From: Sulfurimicrobium sp.
Lineage (GTDB): Bacteria > Pseudomonadota > Gammaproteobacteria > Burkholderiales > Sulfuricellaceae
Direction of reading: 5' to 3'
DNA: 34,020 bases
Assembly: GCA_030652035.1 (NCBI GenBank)
Contig: JAUSBJ010000042.1
Location: 1 to 34,020 of the forward strand
Positions 1 to 7,139 of this stretch are shown here, one piece after another. The position numbers and the translations under genes were made by a program. Under the pieces are notes generated by a model, which was not told the DNA's origin, searched no databases, and was given only the letters and a program-made list of their open reading frames with translations. How positions within the stretch are numbered: position 1 is the first letter of the stretch; each line of letters begins with the position of its first letter.

Positions 1-278
1 TCGGCCCTGCGCGCCTTGACGGCCGGGCACTGCGGGCTACGGTCGCGGGAGAAAGCGATGGACTTGGGGAAAGACGAACAGCGGCCGATGGGCCAGGAGA
101 TGCGCTGAAACCAACGCCGCGCGGCGAGCGCCCCTGCGTGCCGAAGGCACGCCTAGCTATGCCGATCAGGCGCAGCCTGTTCGGCGACTGTCAGGGGCGA
201 CAAGCAAGGCGCGGCGGGGATAGGCGAAAGCCGATCCCCTGGAGGCAAGCGCAGCGCGCAGCGGTATACAGACGAAGC

Positions 279-300
279 AAAAAAGGGGGCGATGCCCCCT
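279..300 (-). terminator. Rho-independent terminator after radC
   Basis: Read on the minus strand, the stop codon of radC (305-307) is followed within a few bases by a GGGGGC/GCCCCC stem (plus-strand 285-290 and 294-299, plus an A-T pair at 284/300) with a 3-base loop, then six U (plus-strand A at 279-284). This is a textbook intrinsic terminator directed against transcription from radC. The stretch from 1 to 278 shows no gene I can support. Confidence 0.85.
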
Positions 301-304
301 CGGG

Positions 305-811
305 CTACAGCAGCCCGCGTTCCGCGAAACTCATGACGTCGTTGCCTGCCACGATCAGGTGATCCAACACCCGCACGTCCACCAGCGACAGCGCGGTTTT
401 CAGCGTCTGCGTCAACACTTCGTCGGCCCGCGATGGTTCGGCGACACCCGACGGATGGTTATGGCAAAAAATCGCCGCTGCGGCGTTGAACGCCAGTGAT
501 TCCTTGACCACCTCGCGCGGATACACCGATGCCTGACTCACCGTGCCCCGGAACAGTTCGACGTATTCGATCAGGCGGTTCTGCGCATCGAGCATCAGCA
601 CCGCGAACACCTCGTGCTCCAAACCACCCAGTTTCACGCGCAGGAAGTCGCGCACCGCCTGCGGCGAAGTCAGCACCTCACGCCCGCGCAGTTGCGCACC
701 CAGTAGCCGCTGTGCGGCTTGCAGCACCTCGTCGGCATTGGCCGGACGGTAGTCGCCCGCGACATCGCGAACGAGAAGGGAAGAATCGAGGGAAAGAGAA
801 AGTTGCGACAT
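305..811 (-). CDS. radC: RadC-family JAB-domain protein (ICE-type)
   Basis: 168 aa. The JAMM metal-site motif is clear: HNHPSG followed eight residues later by D, with the upstream glutamate in VVKESLAFNAAA. The C-terminus (DHLIVAGNDVMSFAERGLL) is the usual RadC ending. It is shorter than chromosomal RadC (about 220 aa) and lacks most of the N-terminal helix-hairpin-helix part, as is common for copies carried by integrative elements. The start at 811 is preferred over an in-frame upstream start at 862 because GGAG lies 7 bases upstream. Despite the name, a DNA-repair role is not established for the family; the fold predicts a metal-dependent hydrolase or isopeptidase-like activity, and here it is best regarded as an ICE backbone gene. 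Confidence 0.88.
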   Translation of the reverse strand: MSQLSLSLDSSLLVRDVAGDYRPANADEVLQAAQRLLGAQLRGREVLTSPQAVRDFLRVKLGGLEHEVFAVLMLDAQNRLIEYVELFRGTVSQASVYPREVVKESLAFNAAAAIFCHNHPSGVAEPSRADEVLTQTLKTALSLVDVRVLDHLIVAGNDVMSFAERGLL

Positions 812-1142
812 GGTCTGCTCCGGTCTATAGCGGGCGGAATTGCCCGAGACCGGCTCCAGCACGCTGCAGCGCAGTTGTCAGGGTTCGCAGACGGCCGCCA
901 GGACGCAAGCGCACACCGTGTGCGCGCAGACCTTGACAGCGAGAACAGCGTGGTACGTTGAAGGGAACAGCAAGGCCACCCCACCACACTCCATTGCCCC
1001 TGGGCAAGCGAAGCGCGCAGGCTGGGAACGCAGAGACGGCCGGATGTGTCAGGGATCAAAGCCGCATGGCCGCGACTCGGCACGAGACGTGGGGCAACGC
1101 CCGCGAGCCCGACGGCGGCACGCCGGGACACCAAATCACTCG
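812..1142. other. Intergenic stretch without a supported gene
   Basis: About 330 bases separate the radC start from the promoter region of the DinJ-like gene. All open frames here have arginine- and alanine-rich compositions without recognisable domains and look like chance frames of GC-rich DNA. The radC promoter must lie in the left part, but I see no convincing -35/-10 pair. Confidence 0.5.
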
Positions 1143-1193
1143 TTACAGAAAGTAAGTGACCCAATGGCATAAATGAGCCACAATGTAGCTACA
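1143..1193 (+). promoter_or_regulatory. Candidate promoter and palindromic operator of the DinJ-like gene and cargo operon
   Basis: A perfect 10-base palindrome TGTAGCTACA at 1184-1193 lies 19 bases before the start codon of the RelB/DinJ-like gene. RHH antitoxins of this family bind short palindromes in their own promoters, so it is a good operator candidate. A weak promoter may be formed by TTACAG (1143-1148) and CATAAA (1168-1173), but the 19-base spacing is long. Since no better promoter is seen before the defence genes, this may drive the whole island. Confidence 0.4.
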
Positions 1194-1212
1194 AAAACTT
1201 AGAGCATATGAA

Positions 1213-1404
1213 ATGGCCAGTACCGATGTTGTTCGTGCCCGAATTGATGGGCATATCAAAGAAGAGGCGACCAGCGTTCTGGCCGAAATGGGTCTATCCG
1301 TTTCGGATGCCATCCGGATGCTGCTGACCCGCATTGCGGCGGACAAAGCGCTGCCATTTGACGTCAATCGTGCGCTCCCCCATTCGGATCGGAAGACACC
1401 ATGA
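1213..1404 (+). CDS. Short RelB/DinJ-family antitoxin-like protein, toxin partner absent
   Basis: 63 aa. The N-terminal 45 residues match the ribbon-helix-helix DNA-binding part of RelB/DinJ antitoxins: VRARIDGHIKEEATSVLAEM, then GLSVSDAIRMLLTRIAADKALPF. Family members usually run to 80-100 residues with a toxin-wrapping C-terminal tail; here the homology ends at LPFDV and the rest (NRALPHSDRKTP) is unlike the family. No RelE/YafQ-type toxin follows. It is therefore either a truncated remnant that kept its DNA-binding half, or a stand-alone regulator of the operon behind it. The palindrome at 1184-1193 fits autoregulation. The dimerising RHH domain is intact by eye, so DNA binding may persist; toxin neutralisation probably does not. 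Confidence 0.7.
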   Translation: MASTDVVRARIDGHIKEEATSVLAEMGLSVSDAIRMLLTRIAADKALPFDVNRALPHSDRKTP

Positions 1405-1442
1405 GGTCGTGCCTGAAGACATTTAACCGTTCTTGGCCCTGA
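1401..1442 (+). other. 13-codon mini-ORF between antitoxin and ABC-3C effector
   Basis: An ATG at 1401 overlaps the TGA of the DinJ-like gene (ATGA) and opens a 13-codon frame, MRSCLKTFNRSWP, ending at 1442, five bases before the ATG of the next gene. ATGA overlap is the usual antitoxin-toxin junction, so this may be what is left of the toxin start. It could also act as a coupling peptide that passes ribosomes to the effector gene, which has no visible ribosome-binding site of its own. Too short to call a gene. Confidence 0.3.
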
Positions 1443-1447
1443 ACCGC

Positions 1448-2368
1448 ATGGATCGCGTACAACAGCTCAGCTACGAAAAAGATTTCCGCATCATCTTCCT
1501 TGAAGCCAAGGGAGACGGATTTCAGCGCCTATTCGAAAAACTGATGGCGAAAGCCCACCCGAATGATTTCATGGCCTGCCGGCCATGGGGCAACGTCGGC
1601 GACCGGAAAAACGACGGATACCTGCCTTCGGACCGAACCCTATTTCAGAGCTATGCGCCCAATGAGTTGAGTGCTGCCGAAGCCATCAAGAAGATCAATG
1701 AGGATTTCGAGGGCGCAAAAGAGCATTGGGAAAAATATTTTGATGAGTGGACCTTTGTCCATAACGCACCTGATGGGCGCCTTGGGCCCCACATCATCGA
1801 AGCGCTGGCCAAGCTCGCGCAAGAAAACCCGAAGATCAAGATCGGCCACTGCGGCTGGGAAGAAATGCTGGCGAAGTTTCGCCAGCTCAATCTGCAGGAT
1901 CTCGAATCCTGGTTCGGCCCATCGCTGACCATGGAAGCAAACGTCAATCTGGGCTACAGCGATTTGATGGCCGTACTCACGCATATCAGCGTTGCCCCTG
2001 CGCCAGCAACGAGCGAAGTCAAGGACGTATCGCGAGGAAAGATCGAGGCAAACCTTCTGTCTCAGGTGGTCGCCGATTTTTTGAAGATCGGTATGCAGAA
2101 GTCGCCACTAGTCATGCAGTTCTTCGATAACTGGAAGAACCCTGTGTATGGCGAACAAATTGCCTCGGCCTTCAAGAGCCAATACGTGTCTCTGAGGGAT
2201 GCGACACCCGCGTTTCATCCCGATGAAATCTTTGGACAACTTGAAACCTGGGCGGGAGGAGTCGTGAACACGACACCCACCCACAAGGCGGCGGTGCTGG
2301 CGGTCATGGCCTACCTGTTCGACAAGTGCGAAATATTCGAAGATGCCCAAGCGGTGAGGTCAGCATGA
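1448..2368 (+). CDS. ABC-3C system effector with N-terminal nuclease-like domain (CTD10-type)
   Basis: 306 aa. I recognise the N-terminal pattern EAKGDGFQ...PWGNVGDRKNDG...FQSYAP (residues 19-71) from effectors of ABC-three-component conflict systems of the CTD10 group. It resembles a restriction-endonuclease fold: acidic pair D52/D56 in GDRKNDG, then a strand with Q67-S-Y69 where classical enzymes have (E/Q)xK. The usual catalytic lysine of that strand is thus tyrosine, so either K54 substitutes or the domain binds rather than cuts. The C-terminal 150 residues would be the CTD that contacts the other components. An in-frame TTG at 1433 is possible, but ATG 1448 fits family N-termini better; neither has a good ribosome site. 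The stop overlaps the next start by ATGA. Domain naming is from memory of the family. Confidence 0.75.
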   Translation: MDRVQQLSYEKDFRIIFLEAKGDGFQRLFEKLMAKAHPNDFMACRPWGNVGDRKNDGYLPSDRTLFQSYAPNELSAAEAIKKINEDFEGAKEHWEKYFDEWTFVHNAPDGRLGPHIIEALAKLAQENPKIKIGHCGWEEMLAKFRQLNLQDLESWFGPSLTMEANVNLGYSDLMAVLTHISVAPAPATSEVKDVSRGKIEANLLSQVVADFLKIGMQKSPLVMQFFDNWKNPVYGEQIASAFKSQYVSLRDATPAFHPDEIFGQLETWAGGVVNTTPTHKAAVLAVMAYLFDKCEIFEDAQAVRSA

Positions 2369-2616
2369 TCCTGCCGTCCAAGCATCTCCCGCAAGATCGT
2401 GCGCTGCTCACTGTGGGCGGTCATGTTCTGACTTTTCTCGCACGTCCCAAGACGGTCTCCGCACTGTGGGAAGAATTGAACCTACAGGGCCAAGGGCTGG
2501 GTGCCACGCATCCTCGGCGAATCACCTACGACTGGTTCGTGCTGGCGCTGGATCTGCTGTACTCCCTTGGAACCATTGAACTTGAAAACGGCCTTGTTGC
2601 ACGGAGGACAGCTTGA
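2365..2616 (+). CDS. ABC-3C system middle component (MC6-like)
   Basis: 83 aa from the ATG at 2365, which overlaps the effector stop (ATGA) and has GAGG nine bases upstream. An upstream in-frame start at 2326 would lie wholly inside the preceding gene and is rejected. The sequence MILPSKHLPQDRALLTVGG... with ...YDWFVLALDLLYSLGTIELENG near the C-terminus matches the small middle component that sits between effector and ATPase in ABC-3C operons; this short winged-helix-like type is the one usually found with DUF2326 ATPases. It probably bridges the effector to the ATPase. Its stop overlaps the TTG of the ATPase gene (TTGA), which supports co-translation and complex assembly. Confidence 0.75.
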   Translation: MILPSKHLPQDRALLTVGGHVLTFLARPKTVSALWEELNLQGQGLGATHPRRITYDWFVLALDLLYSLGTIELENGLVARRTA

Positions 2617-4334
2617 TCCATAACCTATTCAGCACGCTGCCCACCTTCAAGAATCTCGGTGATCTGAAGCCGGGTCTGAACGTGCTGCTAGCCCAAAAAA
2701 CCGAAGGATCAACCAGTAAGCAAACCCGCAATCGCGCAGGTAAAACCAGTTTCATTGAAGCTGTTCATTTCCTAACCGGCTCGGAAGCCGGTCCTGATTC
2801 CATCTTCCGCACGCCAGAATTGGCCGAATACACCTTCGGCATGGATTTCGATTTGAAGGATGCGCGTACCGTCGTCGAGCGTAGTGGTAGCGCCAAAGCC
2901 AAGATCTACGTGACGACACCACCAGCGGCCAAGCGCAAACTGTCGGCAACCGATTGGGTCACGTGCCTCGGTGAAGAAATGTTCGGCTTGAGCAGCCTCG
3001 AAGCGGCAGGCAGCAAACCCCCTTCCTTCCGGTCACTGTTCGCCTACTTTGTGCGTCGCCAGATGAGCGGAGCATTCACCACACCGGAGAAACAGGCCAC
3101 CATGCAAGGAACAGGCGACATGCAAATGGCGCTGATGTTCCTCCTCGGGCTGGACTGGCAGATTGCGCGCGACTGGCAGGCCGTTCGTGATCGTGAAAAG
3201 ACATTGGATGAGCTAAAAAAAGCAGCCGGTACGGGCGCATTCGGCTCGATCATCGGCAAGGCCGCTGACTTGCGCACGCAGTTGACCCTACAGGAGGCCC
3301 GTCTCAAGAAACTTTATGCGGAAACCGAGTCCTTCCAGGTATTGCCCGAATATCGGGAACTGGAAGTCGAAAGCGCCAAACTGACGCGCCAGCTCAATGA
3401 ACTGGCCAATGCCAATACCATCGATTTCGCTGCCATCCGTGACCTGGAAGGTGCGCTGGCCTCCGAGATCCCTCCCGATCTGGAAGACCTGCAAGCGGTT
3501 TATCAGGAAGCAGGTGTTGCGCTTCCCGGTCTCGTGAAGCGCCGTTATGAGGATGTGAAGAGCTTCCATCAATCGGTGGTGCGCAACCGCAAGGACTACC
3601 TGTCCAGCGAACTCGAAGCGGCCAAGCTGCGCATCGAGCTTCGCGACAGCAAGAAGGCGCAACTCGACCAGCGCCGCGCGGAAATCATGGGCATTCTCAG
3701 GAGTCATGGCGCGCTGGACCAATTCCTCAAGTTGCAGGGAGAGCTAGGCCGCCTGGAATCAGAAGTGGAATCGCTGCGGCAGCGGTTCGAAGCAGCGGAG
3801 CAGCTCGAAGGCACAAAAAACGAACTGGAAATTGAGCGCAACCGGCTCACGATCCGGCTGCGACGCGATTTTTCCGAGCAGAAAGATCGGCTGGCCGAAG
3901 CCATCGTCGCCTTCGAGGAAACATCGCAGCGGCTCTACGAGTCGGCTGGCAGCATGACTGTCGACGAAACCTCCAACGGCCCGATGTTCAAGTTTCCAAT
4001 GCAGGGCCAGCGCAGCAAGGGCATCAAGAACATGCAGATTTTCTGCTTTGACATGATGCTGATGCGCTTGTGCGCCAAGCGTCAGATCGGTCCGCGTTTC
4101 CTGATCCATGACAGCCACCTGTTCGACGGCGTAGACGGCCGGCAAGTGATCAGTGCTTTGCGCCTTGGCTCGGAAATTTCGCAGGAACTTGGTTTTCAGT
4201 ACATCGTGACGATGAACGAAGACGACGCCTTTAAAGAAACCATTGAGGGCTTCGATCTCAATGACCATGTGCTTACAACGCGCTTGACCGATGCCACGGA
4301 AGATGGCGGGCTGTTTGGCATTCGGTTTGGATGA
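2613..4334 (+). CDS. ABC-3C system ATPase (DUF2326 family)
   Basis: 573 aa. An SMC/RecN-like split ATPase: a P-loop near the N-terminus (residues 39-46, NRAGKTS, with the first glycine replaced), a long charged coiled-coil middle (about 190-440), then a C-terminal half with a signature-like stretch SKGIKNMQIFCFDMML and a Walker-B-like strand RFLIHDSHLFDG (D500). These are the marks of DUF2326 proteins, the ATPase of ABC-3C systems. It starts with TTG, placed by a strong GGAGG five bases upstream. By family analogy the ATPase senses invader DNA or its products and licenses the effector. The stop overlaps the start of the 59-aa gene (ATGA). The altered P-loop glycine may be a family trait. Confidence 0.85.
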   Translation: MIHNLFSTLPTFKNLGDLKPGLNVLLAQKTEGSTSKQTRNRAGKTSFIEAVHFLTGSEAGPDSIFRTPELAEYTFGMDFDLKDARTVVERSGSAKAKIYVTTPPAAKRKLSATDWVTCLGEEMFGLSSLEAAGSKPPSFRSLFAYFVRRQMSGAFTTPEKQATMQGTGDMQMALMFLLGLDWQIARDWQAVRDREKTLDELKKAAGTGAFGSIIGKAADLRTQLTLQEARLKKLYAETESFQVLPEYRELEVESAKLTRQLNELANANTIDFAAIRDLEGALASEIPPDLEDLQAVYQEAGVALPGLVKRRYEDVKSFHQSVVRNRKDYLSSELEAAKLRIELRDSKKAQLDQRRAEIMGILRSHGALDQFLKLQGELGRLESEVESLRQRFEAAEQLEGTKNELEIERNRLTIRLRRDFSEQKDRLAEAIVAFEETSQRLYESAGSMTVDETSNGPMFKFPMQGQRSKGIKNMQIFCFDMMLMRLCAKRQIGPRFLIHDSHLFDGVDGRQVISALRLGSEISQELGFQYIVTMNEDDAFKETIEGFDLNDHVLTTRLTDATEDGGLFGIRFG

Positions 4335-4510
4335 AGAGGAATTTCCACTTGAAGCCGCAGCTATTCACGCACCAAATTAGTGTCGCAATCAGCGAATTCC
4401 CAATTTCGATGTCACGTCAATCTACCTTTTTCAAGGGTAACGCCTACCTCCAGGAACAGGACGCGGATATCGAGAGCCCTGGCGATGCACGCAGTGAGCG
4501 TTATCAATGA
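4331..4510 (+). CDS. Unrecognised 59-aa protein between ABC-3C ATPase and DUF2130
   Basis: A frame that is easy to miss because it is just under 60 codons. ATG 4331 overlaps the ATPase stop (ATGA, 4331-4334), and its own TGA overlaps the DUF2130 start (ATGA, 4507-4510), so it fills the 172-base gap exactly. It starts MKRNFHLKPQLFTHQISVAI and ends with the charged DIESPGDARSERYQ. An internal ATG lies at 4409. It has no transmembrane segment, no cysteines and no motif I know. Double coupling to both neighbours argues for a real gene, and for a role in the same complex or operon; no Shine-Dalgarno is visible, which fits translation by coupling. Alternatively it is a remnant of a longer gene. No function can be assigned. 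Confidence 0.55.
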   Translation: MKRNFHLKPQLFTHQISVAISEFPISMSRQSTFFKGNAYLQEQDADIESPGDARSERYQ

Positions 4511-5790
4511 CAGAACCAACAATTATCTGCCCGAATTGTAAGACTGAGATTCGGTTGACCGAATCGCTCGCAGCTCCGCTGATTGCCGCAACGCGCCAAC
4601 AGTATGAGCAGCAGCTCCTGCAAAAGGATGAAGAGGTTGCAAAACGCGAACAGAGCATTCGCGAGAAGGAAAAGCAAGTCATAGAGGCAAAACGCACTCT
4701 TGATGAACAAGTTGCGGATCAGGTAGCGGCGCAATTAAGAACTGAACGTACACGCGTCATAGCGGAAGAGGCTAAGAAGGCAAAACTCGCCAGCGCGGCG
4801 GAGCTTGACGCGAAGGCGCGTGAGCTGGTGGAACTGCAGGAAGTACTGAAGGTGCGTGACGAGAAGTTGGCTGAGGCTCAGAAGGCGCAGGCCGATTTGA
4901 TCAAGAAGCAACGAGAGCTGGACGATGCCAGGCGCGAATTGGAACTCACGGTTGAAAAGCGGGTGCAGGACGGCCTAAGTGAAGTTCGCGCCGCGGCGAA
5001 ACGAGAAGCTGAGGATGGTTTGAAGCTCAAGGTGATGGAGAAAGACCAGACCATCGCATCGATGCAGCAGAAGATCGAAGAACTGAAGCAGAAGGCGGAG
5101 CAAGGCTCCCAGCAGTTGCAAGGTGAAGTCCAGGAAATGGATCTTGAAAATCTGCTGCGCGCGAAGTTTCCGTTCGACTCCATTGAACCCGTCGCGAAAG
5201 GCGAATTTGGCGGCGATGTGCTGCAACGGGTGATCAGTCAGGCTGGGCAGCAAAGCGGAGCGATCCTCTGGGAGTCAAAGCGTACCAAAAACTGGAGCGA
5301 CGGCTGGCTGACCAAGCTGCGTGATGATCAACGAACGGCCAAGGCTGAAATATCGGTTCTCGTGAGCCAGGTTCTTCCGAAGGGCGTCGAAGCCTTTGAC
5401 GTGATTGACGGTGTCTGGGTGACCAATCCACGGGCGGCACTGCCAGTGGCAACCGTACTTCGCCATACGTTGCTGCAGGTGAGTATGGCCCGCCAAGTCA
5501 ACGAAGGGCAGCAGACCAAGACGGAGATGGTGTACCAATATTTGACCGGCCCACGGTTTCGCCATCGCGTGGAAGCGATCGTGGAAGCCTTCTCGTCGAT
5601 GCAGGAAGATTTGGACAAAGAACGCAAAGTCATCATGAAGCAATGGGCCAAACGCGAAGAGCAAATCGAGCGTGTCATGGGTGCCACGGTGGGAATGTAT
5701 GGTGACCTGCAAGGCATAGCGGGGAAGACATTGCAGGAAATTGAGGGCTTGAGCTGGGAAGCATTGCCGGGGCCTAACGAAGAAACTTAA
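4507..5790 (+). CDS. DUF2130 protein: zinc ribbon, coiled coil, PD-(D/E)xK nuclease-like domain
   Basis: 427 aa. The N-terminus has CPNC (C8, C11), the first half of a zinc-ribbon-like motif. Residues about 30-220 form a long Lys/Glu/Gln-rich coiled coil. The C-terminal domain carries the DUF2130 hallmark: GGDVLQRV (D237), then ILWESKRTKNW (E256, K258) and WLTKLRDDQR, which reads as a PD-(D/E)xK nuclease core (D...ExK) with all residues present. The family is widespread and often lies near defence genes, but its role is not settled as far as I know. Here it starts inside the stop of the 59-aa gene and is followed after 14 bases by the SIR2 gene, so it links the ABC-3C and SIR2-HerA parts. A DNA-cutting accessory is my inference. 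Confidence 0.88.
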   Translation: MTEPTIICPNCKTEIRLTESLAAPLIAATRQQYEQQLLQKDEEVAKREQSIREKEKQVIEAKRTLDEQVADQVAAQLRTERTRVIAEEAKKAKLASAAELDAKARELVELQEVLKVRDEKLAEAQKAQADLIKKQRELDDARRELELTVEKRVQDGLSEVRAAAKREAEDGLKLKVMEKDQTIASMQQKIEELKQKAEQGSQQLQGEVQEMDLENLLRAKFPFDSIEPVAKGEFGGDVLQRVISQAGQQSGAILWESKRTKNWSDGWLTKLRDDQRTAKAEISVLVSQVLPKGVEAFDVIDGVWVTNPRAALPVATVLRHTLLQVSMARQVNEGQQTKTEMVYQYLTGPRFRHRVEAIVEAFSSMQEDLDKERKVIMKQWAKREEQIERVMGATVGMYGDLQGIAGKTLQEIEGLSWEALPGPNEET

Positions 5791-5804
5791 GGGATCTAAA
5801 AATC

Positions 5805-7139
5805 GTGACAAAAAACCAAAGCGCAAGCACTGCCCCGGTTGCGGCACCCGCCGCTGCCGCTGCACCGACATCGACATCGACAATCCCGTTACCTCCGCTC
5901 CACGACGCAGCGCAACAAGCAAGAAATCTGCGGCAAGTGCTTCAAGATGATAAGCAGCGTATCGGCTGTTTCCTTGGTGCAGGTTGCCCACTTGGGATTT
6001 ACGATGCGGCCGGCAAAGACAGCGTCGTGCTGATCCCGGCCGTCGTGGAACTGACGAAGCGTGTCGCGGCCGGGCTGCAGGCAAACGACAGTACCCCTGG
6101 AGCCACATCGAAATTCAAGGAAAATTGGGATGCGTTGTGTGTCGAATGCAAACCAGCGGATGGCAAAGATCCAACCGTTGAAGACGTGCTGACCGAACTG
6201 CGTACTCTGGCCAATCGCCGTGGAAGTGCGGAAATTTTGGGAATGTCGAAGAAGGACTTGAGTGACCTCGATGACCAAGTCTGTGCACTGATCGCAACTG
6301 AGATGCGTAAGCCACTACCCGCGTACCGCAGTTCATACAACCGCTTTGCATCGTGGATCGGTGGCGTTCACCGTGACTCGCCAGCGGAAATATTTACGCC
6401 CAACTATGACTTGCTTTTTGAACAGGCGCTTGAACAGCATCCGTTGCCGCACTTCGATGGTTTTGTTGGTTCGCGCGAACCATGGTTCGATTTAGCATCG
6501 ATCGAACACGATGTGATTCCTGCTAGGTGGACGAGACTGTGGAAGCTACACGGCTCCATAAATTGGGAGAAGAGCGAGGAGATCGTGAACGGGGCGAAGA
6601 TCACGCGTGTTGTTCGCGTCACACGCGAGGCCGCAGCGGGCAAGGTAATGATCTTCCCATCGCATCTCAAGTACGACCAAAGCCGTCGCATGCCATACCT
6701 GGCAATGCTCGATCGACTAAGAGCATTTTTTCACGGAAAGGATGCTCCGAGGCTGGTTGTGTGCGGCTATTCCTTTCTCGACGACCACCTCAATGAGGTT
6801 TTGCTAGATGGATTGCGAGGCAACCGAAACGCTCAATGCTTCGCGCTGATGTACTCGGGTCTCGGACAACATTCGAGGGTTGTCGACTACGCAGTAAAAC
6901 AGAGCAATCTCACGGTTCTTGCTTGGGACGGAGCAGTCGTAGGAACTCGCGTGGGGCGGTACCGGCCTGGAACCATTGGCGGCCACGAACACACGCCATG
7001 GCTGATGGAAGAAGCGGTAACCGGGGGCGATCCCAAAGAACTACAGCCGCGTAGCCGTCTCGGAGACTTCCACTATTTTGGTCTTTTCCTCGAACAACTT
7101 TGCGGTGGGAGCAATCATGATGCGCAGCCCGTCGTCTAA
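5805..7139 (+). CDS. SIR2-family antiphage effector (SIR2-HerA system)
   Basis: 444 aa starting with GTG (AAGGGA lies 11 bases upstream). After an Ala/Pro/Thr-rich linker of about 30 residues, the SIR2 Rossmann core is clear: CFLGAGCPLG (58-60 GAG), TPNYDLLFE (NAD-binding Asn200), KLHGSINW with the catalytic His249, and GYSFLDDHLNEVL near the C-terminus. No zinc-finger cysteines of true sirtuins are seen. In defence systems such SIR2 domains degrade NAD+ on phage infection, causing abortive infection. The next gene is a HerA ATPase overlapping by 23 bases, which matches the known SIR2-HerA (Nezha-type) pair, where the two proteins form a large complex. All catalytic motifs look intact. Confidence 0.9.
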   Translation: MTKNQSASTAPVAAPAAAAAPTSTSTIPLPPLHDAAQQARNLRQVLQDDKQRIGCFLGAGCPLGIYDAAGKDSVVLIPAVVELTKRVAAGLQANDSTPGATSKFKENWDALCVECKPADGKDPTVEDVLTELRTLANRRGSAEILGMSKKDLSDLDDQVCALIATEMRKPLPAYRSSYNRFASWIGGVHRDSPAEIFTPNYDLLFEQALEQHPLPHFDGFVGSREPWFDLASIEHDVIPARWTRLWKLHGSINWEKSEEIVNGAKITRVVRVTREAAAGKVMIFPSHLKYDQSRRMPYLAMLDRLRAFFHGKDAPRLVVCGYSFLDDHLNEVLLDGLRGNRNAQCFALMYSGLGQHSRVVDYAVKQSNLTVLAWDGAVVGTRVGRYRPGTIGGHEHTPWLMEEAVTGGDPKELQPRSRLGDFHYFGLFLEQLCGGSNHDAQPVV

